Made by a program: the position numbers and the translations under genes. 6,210 bases of DNA from Candidatus Coatesiibacteriota bacterium. GTDB lineage: Bacteria; Oederibacteriota; CAKKQC01. Location: positions 1-6,210 of the forward strand of contig JAHFSL010000159.1 in NCBI GenBank assembly GCA_023265785.1. Direction: 5' to 3'. Every line of letters starts with the position of its first letter. Position 1 is the stretch's first letter. Positions 1 through 5,252 of this stretch are shown one piece after another. Below the pieces are notes generated by a model, which did not search any database, was not told the DNA's origin, and saw only the letters and a list, made by a program, of their open reading frames with translations.

Positions 1-674
1 GCAACCACCTGGCATTTGTGCAGGCCCACAACTACGACTACGCGGTGCAGGCGGCCCGGCATGGCTATGTGGTGATTGCGCCGGACTGGATTCCCTTCGG
101 AGAACGAGCGCTGCCACCGAACTACATCCGCACCTGGCGGGACGCCTGCGATGTGGCGTCCATGGCGTCCTTGTACTTCGGCATCAGCATTCTTACGCAG
201 AATGTCTGGGACGGGATGCGGGCCGTGGACCTGCTCTCGCGCGACCCGCATGTGGACGCTCGGCGCCTGGGGGTCATCGGCCTCTCGTACGGGGGCACCA
301 TGACCTCACATTTGCTGGTGAACGATCCACGGCTCAAGGTGGGAGTGGTGTCGGGATATGTCTCGACGGTGCGCGAGGACGCGTTGACCCGGGAGCGGAC
401 GATGAACTCCTGCGGCGCCCAGCACCTGCCCGGGCTCCTGCGACACGGCGACCTGCCCGAGGTGCTCGGGCTGGCCGCTCCCAAGCCCATGCTCTGCGAG
501 GTGGGCACACATGAGGACTGCTTCCACTTTCCGGACATGAAGCGGGCCTTCGCCCGGCTCAGCCGTATCTACGCCGCCGCCGGCGCCACGGACCGGCTTG
601 AGGCCGATGTGTTCGTGGGCAAGCATATGTGGAGCGGCCGGAAGGCATGGAGCTTCCTGGAGAAGTGGCTGTAG
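1..674 (+). CDS. Alpha/beta hydrolase, dienelactone hydrolase / acetyl xylan esterase-like (5' partial)
   Basis: Likely a serine esterase or peptidase-like hydrolase of the alpha/beta fold, closest in pattern to the Abhydrolase_7 / acetyl xylan esterase group; its substrate cannot be read from the sequence. The reading frame is open from base 3 (Asn-His-Leu-Ala-Phe before the GTG at 18), so that GTG is probably an internal Val and the true start lies upstream of the window. Counting from base 18 as residue 1, the nucleophile elbow is GLSYGG with Ser90 (codon 285-287), the likely acid is Asp167 in GTHEDCF, and the likely catalytic His is His203 in GKHMWSG, followed by the family-typical ending RKAWSFLEKWL. 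The PGLLRHGDLPEVLGLAAPKP stretch before the acid also fits this group. The missing N-terminal part would hold the first strands and the oxyanion-hole region. The 3' end overlaps the next gene, suggesting one transcript. The fold and triad are clear; the substrate is unknown. Confidence 0.85.
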   Translation, partial: NHLAFVQAHNYDYAVQAARHGYVVIAPDWIPFGERALPPNYIRTWRDACDVASMASLYFGISILTQNVWDGMRAVDLLSRDPHVDARRLGVIGLSYGGTMTSHLLVNDPRLKVGVVSGYVSTVREDALTRERTMNSCGAQHLPGLLRHGDLPEVLGLAAPKPMLCEVGTHEDCFHFPDMKRAFARLSRIYAAAGATDRLEADVFVGKHMWSGRKAWSFLEKWL

Positions 675-1375
675 AAGATCCGCCGTACCGACTGCGGGTC
701 CGACGGGGTCTGAGGCGGATGAGCCTGCGGGTAGATCTGGACGGGACGGTGGTCGTATCAGCGCCGCCTCGGGTGAGCCAGCGGGGGATTGACCGGTTCG
801 TCGCCCGGTGGACGGGGTGGATCGAGAAGACCCGGGAGCGGGTGAGGCGGCATGCCGATCGCCACCCGCCGATCCGGTGGACCGACGGGGCGGCGGTGAC
901 GATCCTGGGCATGCCATGGAGGCTTGAGGTCCCGTCACCCAATGGCGCGCGGCGCCGGAGCGTCCGGGAGGAGGACGGGCGGCTCGTCGTCGCGCTGCCC
1001 GCCGCACAGGGGGCTGACCCGCGTACCGTCCGCGGCGCGGTCAAGGACTGGTCCATCAGGCGCCTCAAGACCGCCGTGTCGCCGCTGATCGCGTCCTGGG
1101 CGGGGCGGCTGGGGGTGCGGCCGGGAGCGCTCCGGGTGGGTGACCAGAAGACCCAGTGGGGGGCGTGCTCCCACACGGGGACGGTCAGCCTCAATTGGCG
1201 GCTGGCCCTGCTGGCGGCGCCGCTGATGGAGTATGTCGTGGTCCACGAACTCTGCCACCTGCGCCATGCCAACCATGGCCCCCGATTTTGGGAGCTCATG
1301 GCCTCGGTTATGCCGGATGCGCTGGAGCGGCGGGCGGCCCTGCGACGTGAGAGTTACCGACTCATGCCGTCATGA
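647..1375 (+). CDS. YgjP/DUF45-family zinc metalloprotease-like protein
   Basis: A YgjP-like metallopeptidase of the DUF45 family (PF01863, related to the SprT/WLM zinc proteases). The zinc site is HELCH (codons 1244-1258) with a third His ten residues after the first (1274-1276), in HELCHLRHANHGPRFW. The upstream KTQWGACSHTGTVSLNWRL block is the other family hallmark. The N-terminal half is the usual beta-rich domain (LRVDLDGTVVVSAPPRVS) with a basic helix. From ATG 647 the product is 242 residues, normal for the family, with the zinc motif near residues 200-210. It has no signal peptide and is probably cytoplasmic. The start is uncertain: GTG 629 (46-base overlap with the hydrolase), ATG 647 and GTG 665 are all in frame, none has a well-spaced Shine-Dalgarno, and all keep the conserved region. 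The physiological substrate of this family is poorly known. The stop overlaps the next start as ATGA. Confidence 0.92.
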   Translation: MELPGEVAVEDPPYRLRVRRGLRRMSLRVDLDGTVVVSAPPRVSQRGIDRFVARWTGWIEKTRERVRRHADRHPPIRWTDGAAVTILGMPWRLEVPSPNGARRRSVREEDGRLVVALPAAQGADPRTVRGAVKDWSIRRLKTAVSPLIASWAGRLGVRPGALRVGDQKTQWGACSHTGTVSLNWRLALLAAPLMEYVVVHELCHLRHANHGPRFWELMASVMPDALERRAALRRESYRLMPS

Positions 1376-1824
1376 ACCGACCGGTGTTCGCTCCCCGCGT
1401 CTGGCTCCCGATCATGCAGATCGGCGCCAATGTGGCGGGGGCGATCGTGCTGATGCAGGCCATCATTTCCGGGGTCTTTCCGTGGAGCCACCACTGGTTC
1501 TTTCCGGTCATGGAGGCCGCCCTGCTCCTCCAGGTGCTGGCCACGCGCGGCCGGGGATGGGCGCTGGCGGCCTGCTCGCTTTTCGTTCTCCTGGTTGCGA
1601 TCGCCCGCATCGAGACGATCCACCTGTCCCACCACCTGATTCACTTTGCCCTGACCTTTGGGCTGGCGGCGGGGGTGCATGGACGGGTCGCCCGGGCTTC
1701 CGCGCCAGGGGCCTGGCGGTCGGCCAACCGCGGGTGGGCGGCGGCTTTTGTCGGGGTCGCCCTTCTCGCCGCAGTCATCGCGATCCGTCAGGGCGTCTGG
1801 TGGGGGCTTCGCGACGGGACCTGA
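1372..1824 (+). CDS. Small multi-spanning membrane protein, unknown function
   Basis: I do not recognise this 150-residue protein. It is an integral membrane protein: hydrophobic segments lie at about residues 13-33, 42-58, 63-80, 86-103 and 121-140, so four or five transmembrane helices, with basic patches between (TRGRG near 58-62, HGRVAR near 103-108). Histidines are unusually frequent for a membrane protein: His40-His41 in WSHHWFF, then His84, His87, His88 and His91 in IHLSHHLIHF, and His103. Their clustering in and beside predicted helices could suit metal or haem binding, but no known motif supports that. The ATG at 1372 overlaps the TGA of the upstream metalloprotease gene (ATGA), so translation is probably coupled and the gene shares that transcript. 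No clear Shine-Dalgarno is seen. The stop is only 3 bases from the stop of the convergent glycosidase. Codon use matches the neighbours. Confidence 0.75.
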   Translation: MNRPVFAPRVWLPIMQIGANVAGAIVLMQAIISGVFPWSHHWFFPVMEAALLLQVLATRGRGWALAACSLFVLLVAIARIETIHLSHHLIHFALTFGLAAGVHGRVARASAPGAWRSANRGWAAAFVGVALLAAVIAIRQGVWWGLRDGT

Positions 1825-1827
1825 CCG

Positions 1828-3396
1828 CTAGTCGGCCTGCAGGACCTCCAGCATTTTTCGGTCCAGTTTGTGGCCGTGGAAGTCCTCGTAGGTGACATCG
1901 GTCCGGTCGGAGTCGAGGATGCCGAAGGAGCCACGGAAGTTCCAGAGGGCCCAGCCCCAGCCGGCTTTTCTCCAGTTGGCCAGGTTATCCTTCATCCAGG
2001 CCAGGGTCGCGGCGTGCGGTGTCTTGTTGAACGCGCCCCACTCGCCGACATGGATGCCCACGCCCCTGGCCTCCAGCGCCTTCCAGGGCTCGATCTGCTC
2101 CTTCCATAGCCGCGCGGCGTCAAACTCCGGTGCGCCCTTCTCGGCCGTGAGCCGTCCGTCAGGCCCCAGCAGGAAGGTCTCCTGCGTCCGCCCCCACTCG
2201 TAGGCACCGGGAACGATGACGGCCTCCCGACCCGGGGCGCCGGGCCACGGCGCGATCCGCAATTTCTGGAAGGTGGTCCAGTCTCCCTGCGGGGTGGAGA
2301 TCCGGACCAGGGTCGTCCCGGCAGGGACGCGCGCAAGGACTTCCGTGTCATAGACGTTCTGCCACACGCCGTACTCCTCGCGCCAGATCGGGGTCTTCCA
2401 CTCGCCCGTGCCCGGCCCGGGGAGGTACTCCTTGACGAGGACGATGACGCCGTCGGCGCGGACCTCCAGGTTGGCCTTGTGGGAAACCTGGTGCACGGTG
2501 ATGCCCAGCGTGGTTTCGCGGGTGAAGGTGCCCTTGATCAAGAGCGGGAATGCGTAGGACGGCTTGCCGTCGCCGTACAGGTAGCCGTTCAGCGTCCGGG
2601 GCTTGGGCCACTCGGGCGCGGGCCAGGTCTCGTCCCAATTGACCCACGGGGCCTTGTGGTGGCTGATCCACATGGGGGCATACCCGCGGGTGCTCTGGCC
2701 GATCTTGAGATCGGCCAGTTCGGGCACGGGCTTGTTGCCCCACCGCGTGCCGTCGGCGATGACGAGCCGGTCCGGGTCCTCCCGGCGGATCGCGGCGACG
2801 AGGAGGCGGACAACATGGGCATACGTCTCGTTCGGCATATCGTTCGGTTCGTTCAGCAGGTCAAAGGAGAGGCGCTCATTCGGGATTCCCTTGTACCGCT
2901 TGGCGAAGGTCGCCCAGTGGAGGGCGCAGACCTCCTGCGCCTCGGGGTCGGTGAACAGGTCCTTCGTCTCGGCCGGCGGATTGACGCAGTACCCCGGGCC
3001 CCGGTGGAAGTTGATGTTGACATGAATGCCGTACTGCTTCCCCCACGCCACGGCCTGGTCGATCTCCCGCAAGGGGCCTTCATTGAACGTGCGCCAGTTT
3101 CCGTCCACGATCCAGCATCGGTAGTCGAGCGGCAGGCGGACGAAATTGAACCCCAGTTCGGCGATCATCCGGAAGTCCTCTTCCTTGAACGGCCCGTTGG
3201 ACCAGTCCCGGCTGAACTTCTCAAGGAGGTTGAACCCGCGCCAGCGGGGGAGTTTCGCGGCGGTGGGCATGGGGAGCGGTGCGGGGGACAGGCGAACCTC
3301 CTTGGTGACGGCAATTCGGGCGGGCACGAGGAGCGAGAGGGCCAGGAAAACCGACCGACCTCGCGTCACGACAGCGACGAGGATACCATGAGACAT
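1828..3396 (-). CDS. Glycoside hydrolase family 5 (cellulase-like), secreted, with an internal beta-rich insertion
   Basis: A retaining endo- or exo-acting beta-glycosidase of family GH5 (cellulase, mannanase or related; specificity not readable). Numbering from ATG 3396 (522 residues): a hydrophobic N-terminus (SVFLALSLLV, about 15-24) looks like a signal peptide, and the TIM barrel begins near RGFNLLEKF (about 53). Conserved Arg87 is in FVRLPLDYR and His131 in NINFHRGPGY. The acid/base is Glu183 in DLLNEPN (codon 2848-2850), His246 or His247 is in WISHHKAPW, the nucleophile is Glu452 in HVGEWGAFN (codon 2041-2043), and Trp485 is in WALWNFRG. The glutamates are 269 residues apart, against roughly 90-120 in compact GH5 enzymes; the excess (about 268-400) is largely beta-strand-like. 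The start is uncertain: GTG at 3369 gives a shorter, cleaner signal peptide (TRGR, hydrophobic core, PARIA). Neither start has a good Shine-Dalgarno. The frame stays open to 3618, but that part is antisense to DUF167 and looks non-coding. Confidence 0.93.
   Translation of the reverse strand: MSHGILVAVVTRGRSVFLALSLLVPARIAVTKEVRLSPAPLPMPTAAKLPRWRGFNLLEKFSRDWSNGPFKEEDFRMIAELGFNFVRLPLDYRCWIVDGNWRTFNEGPLREIDQAVAWGKQYGIHVNINFHRGPGYCVNPPAETKDLFTDPEAQEVCALHWATFAKRYKGIPNERLSFDLLNEPNDMPNETYAHVVRLLVAAIRREDPDRLVIADGTRWGNKPVPELADLKIGQSTRGYAPMWISHHKAPWVNWDETWPAPEWPKPRTLNGYLYGDGKPSYAFPLLIKGTFTRETTLGITVHQVSHKANLEVRADGVIVLVKEYLPGPGTGEWKTPIWREEYGVWQNVYDTEVLARVPAGTTLVRISTPQGDWTTFQKLRIAPWPGAPGREAVIVPGAYEWGRTQETFLLGPDGRLTAEKGAPEFDAARLWKEQIEPWKALEARGVGIHVGEWGAFNKTPHAATLAWMKDNLANWRKAGWGWALWNFRGSFGILDSDRTDVTYEDFHGHKLDRKMLEVLQAD
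2250..2592 (-). other. Beta-rich insertion domain within the GH5 protein (CBM-like candidate)
   Basis: This region encodes about residues 269-382 of the glycosidase (numbered from ATG 3396), between the end of the first barrel part (WPAPEWPKPRTL) and the return to linker and barrel sequence. It alternates short beta-strand-like runs and turns: TTLGITVHQVSHKANLEVRA, DGVIVLVKEYLPGPGTGEW, then NVYDTEVLARVPAGTTLVRI and GDWTTFQKLRI. The run of strands, the VPAGTTLVRI strand and the closing GDW(x)n pattern resemble galactose-binding-like or carbohydrate-binding beta-sandwich modules attached to glycosidases. The identification is by pattern only and the boundaries are approximate. It could instead be a lineage-specific barrel loop without binding function. 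Confidence 0.5.
3379..3383 (+). promoter_or_regulatory. Probable ribosome binding site for DUF167
   Basis: GAGGA lies 11 bases before the ATG at 3395 and is the only purine-rich Shine-Dalgarno-like run nearby. It supports 3395 as the start. It lies within the signal-peptide coding region of the opposite-strand glycosidase. Confidence 0.5.
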
Positions 3397-3640
3397 GGCC
3401 GGGAAGGCGGGGCTGCCGAAAACCGTTTTGGTACGTGTTATTCCCCGCGCCCGGCGCCGCGCCGTGGAGCCCCAGCCGGATGGCGGAGTGGTGGTCCGGG
3501 TGACCGAGCCGCCCGAGGACGGGCGGGCCAATGAGGCGGTCGTCGAGGCGCTCGCCGAGCACTTTGGCATCAAGCGGTCCGCCGTCCGGATCCTCCGTGG
3601 CGCCACCTCCCGCCGCAAGGTGGTCGGACTCGGGATCTAA
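3395..3640 (+). CDS. DUF167 / YggU-family small protein
   Basis: An 81-residue member of the DUF167 (YggU, PF02594) family, small cytoplasmic alpha/beta proteins without an assigned biochemical role. Family landmarks are visible in order: VLVRVIPRARR (about 11-21), GGVVVRVTEPPEDGRANEAV (about 30-49, including the PPEDGRAN signature), the helix VVEALAEHFGIKRSAV, and the ending ILRGATSRRKVVGL. It is slightly shorter than the usual length of around 95-100 but appears complete. The ATG at 3395 is preceded by GAGGA at 3379-3383, an 11-base spacing and a plausible ribosome binding site. The gene sits exactly between neighbours on the other strand: its start shares CATG with the GH5 start, and its TAA (3638-3640) overlaps the TAG of the ABC permease (3637-3639). 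No functional tie to either neighbour is evident. Confidence 0.92.
   Translation: MAGKAGLPKTVLVRVIPRARRRAVEPQPDGGVVVRVTEPPEDGRANEAVVEALAEHFGIKRSAVRILRGATSRRKVVGLGI
3419..3429. repeat. Short perfect palindrome in an AT-rich island
   Basis: AAAACCGTTTT is an 11-base palindrome with arms AAAAC/GTTTT and one central base. It lies in an AT-rich patch (about 3419-3442) inside the DUF167 coding sequence, 23 bases upstream of the glycosidase ATG on the other strand. It encodes Lys-Thr-Val-Leu in DUF167, so coding constraint may be the whole explanation. A regulatory role is speculative. Confidence 0.25.
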
Positions 3641-4422
3641 CTGCTCGCGCTGCGGTAGCGGCGCAGGGCGTAGGCGAAGAACCAGCCGGACCCGAGCACG
3701 AGGGCGACCATGATGCCCAGTCCGTACAGCCCCAGGTACCAGGGCAGGCGGGAGAGGTAGGCGTTCACGGGGAAGTTGGCGATCACCAGCATCGGGATGC
3801 AGAAGGTGAAGATGAACTGAAGTTTCCCCCGGAAGATCTCGGCCGGCTGGCGCGCAATGTTGGTCATCTGCCACCAGATCTCCATGACATGGAACCGCAT
3901 GAACCAGAAGGAGAAGGTCACGGCAATGGTCATGATCGAGTAGTACAGGAGGACCCCGTTCAGTGCCAGCAGAATGAACGCGGCCAGATCGGCCGGGCTC
4001 ACGGCATGGTGGAGCCTGACGAGAGCGTACCCCATGGTGACGAATCCCAGGATGGTGTCCAGCAGGGAGTCAAAGCTGGCGTACCGGGTTGAGATCAGGA
4101 ACTGGGGGTGGACCGGCTTGATAAGGTAGAAGTCGAGTTCCCCGTTGCGGATCAGGTCGGGCACCTGCATGAGGTTCTCCATGAAGAAGGTTTCGAAGAG
4201 CCGGAGGATGACGTGGCTCACCCCCATCAGGAAGAAGACCTCGTACTTGGTCCAGCCGGCGATCTCCCGCACCTGGGAAAAAACCACGGCGAACATGAGC
4301 ATGTTCATGACGAACCACATCGAGCCGAAGAGCACCTTGAAGATGAAGTTGAGCCGGAAGGTCATTTCCCGCACGATGCAGTTCTTGATGAACGCCCACC
4401 ACAGGACCAGGTACCGGGTCAT
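3637..4422 (-). CDS. ABC-2 type exporter permease (COG3694-like, second permease)
   Basis: Membrane subunit of an ABC exporter of the ABC2_membrane_6 type (PF06182; COG3694/COG4587 group). The 261-residue product has about six hydrophobic segments: roughly 26-50, 62-80, 118-135, 144-172, 203-220 and 228-252. The N-terminal amphipathic stretch REMTFRLNFIF matches the family opening. The diagnostic motif is IRNGELDFYLIKPVHPQFLI (about 91-110), which recurs in related form in the partner permease. ATG 4422 is chosen because it forms a 4-base ATGA overlap with the stop of the upstream permease and begins just before the conserved N-terminus; the frame is open further upstream, but that sequence is Pro/Arg-rich shadow. 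It is last in the operon ATPase-permease-permease and should pair with the other permease as a heterodimer. The substrate is unknown. Its stop overlaps the DUF167 stop. Confidence 0.9.
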   Translation of the reverse strand: MTRYLVLWWAFIKNCIVREMTFRLNFIFKVLFGSMWFVMNMLMFAVVFSQVREIAGWTKYEVFFLMGVSHVILRLFETFFMENLMQVPDLIRNGELDFYLIKPVHPQFLISTRYASFDSLLDTILGFVTMGYALVRLHHAVSPADLAAFILLALNGVLLYYSIMTIAVTFSFWFMRFHVMEIWWQMTNIARQPAEIFRGKLQFIFTFCIPMLVIANFPVNAYLSRLPWYLGLYGLGIMVALVLGSGWFFAYALRRYRSASS

Positions 4423-5252
4423 CCGCCCACCGCCGCGTACCGCTTGAGGCCGCGCTTCCACATCAGGAGTGACACGCCGGCCAGGATGGCAATCCAGACC
4501 ACCTGCCCCGCCAGTCCCTCCAGCGTGCCCGCGAGGTCCACCCGGCCCAGATAGATGCGCAGGGGAAAATAGGACTGGTAGGACCAGGGAAGTTGGTTCA
4601 GGATGGCGAAGGCGCGCTTGGGGAGGATGTCCAGCGGGAACCACCCGCCGCCCAGGAGCATCTGGATCGGGAAGATGGCGTACAGCAGGGAGGTGGTCTC
4701 GAGGAGCCAGAAGGCGATGAAGCCCACGCACAGGCTCAACAGGAACCCGATCTGGAACCCGAGGAACAGCGCGAGGGCGAATGCCGGCCAGCGCCAGCCT
4801 TCAGCGGGGAGGACCATGATGGACCGGGCGAAGAAGAAGACCAGCCCGGCGGGAATCACCAGCAGGAAGACATGCATCATCAGCCCGCCCAGCCGCATGT
4901 GCCACTCCATCATCACGTAATCCACCGGACGGACGAGGTACTTGTTCAATTCCCCCTTCCGGATCTGCTGGGGCAGGGTCCACTGCAGGTCCTCCACAAA
5001 CGTGACCAGCCGGACCATGTTGAGGACCAGGAAGTAGGAGAGCATGTGCGGTGCGTCGAACCCGCCGGGGGTGAACCCCGGGCCCCCATTGGCGTATACC
5101 GCCCGCCAGAGCATGAGCGCCGTGACCAGGGGAAACAGCTGGAAGAAGAACTCGACAAAAAACGAACCCCGGTAGGCCAGCGCGTCCGCCACGGCGATCC
5201 AGATCCCGCGCCGGTAGACCCGGGAAAACGGGATGGACGCGGCGGGAATCAC
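4419..5252 (-). CDS. ABC-2 type exporter permease (COG4587-like, first permease)
   Basis: Membrane subunit of the same ABC exporter, 277 residues with about six hydrophobic segments: roughly 30-53, 68-87, 121-142, 157-183, 186-203 and 248-264. The family opening is seen as VADALAYRGSFFVEFFFQLF, with LMLWRAVY at about 46-53. The core motif QQIRKGELNKYLVRPVDYVM (about 96-115) parallels IRNGELDFYLIKPV in the partner, which supports two related halves of one channel. A second block, WFPLDILPKRAFAILNQLPW (about 204-223) followed by YFPLRIYLGRV, is characteristic of ABC-2 permeases. The start is GTG 5252: it overlaps the ATPase TGA as GTGA, and GAGG sits 4 bases upstream (plus-strand 5257-5260) as a likely ribosome binding site. 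Translation is therefore probably coupled to the ATPase. The cargo cannot be told from the sequence. Confidence 0.92.
   Translation of the reverse strand: MIPAASIPFSRVYRRGIWIAVADALAYRGSFFVEFFFQLFPLVTALMLWRAVYANGGPGFTPGGFDAPHMLSYFLVLNMVRLVTFVEDLQWTLPQQIRKGELNKYLVRPVDYVMMEWHMRLGGLMMHVFLLVIPAGLVFFFARSIMVLPAEGWRWPAFALALFLGFQIGFLLSLCVGFIAFWLLETTSLLYAIFPIQMLLGGGWFPLDILPKRAFAILNQLPWSYQSYFPLRIYLGRVDLAGTLEGLAGQVVWIAILAGVSLLMWKRGLKRYAAVGG

Noticed and set aside
18..20. GTG at 18 as the hydrolase start
   Set aside because: The frame is open upstream to the window edge with plausible residues, and a start here would remove the first strands needed for the alpha/beta hydrolase fold.
1233..1895. A 220-codon plus-strand frame spanning the metalloprotease and membrane protein genes
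   Set aside because: It lies in another frame over two supported genes, its translation is Pro/Arg/Gly-rich, and it crosses the convergent junction into the glycosidase antisense.
1..3396. A polysaccharide utilisation locus linking the esterase-like hydrolase and the GH5 enzyme
   Set aside because: The two genes are on opposite strands, separated by unrelated genes, and no SusC/SusD-like, sugar transporter or regulator gene is present; proximity alone is not enough.
2479..3534. A 351-codon open frame on the plus strand opposite the glycosidase
   Set aside because: It is antisense to a gene with intact GH5 motifs. Its translation is rich in Arg, Gly, Val and Glu without domain pattern, and long antisense frames are common at this base composition.
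3397..3618. Upstream extension of the glycosidase frame by 74 codons
   Set aside because: It runs antisense through DUF167, is Arg/Ser/Thr-rich, precedes a signal-peptide-like segment that should be N-terminal, and has no homology pattern.
3221..3874. A 217-codon minus-strand frame across the glycosidase start, DUF167 and the permease end
   Set aside because: It overlaps three supported genes in other frames or on the other strand, and its translation (Pro, Arg, Leu, His-rich) shows no domain.
4423..4731. Upstream extension of the second permease frame by 103 codons
   Set aside because: The extension overlaps the first permease in another frame and is Pro/Gly/Arg-rich. The family N-terminus begins at ATG 4422, which forms the ATGA overlap.
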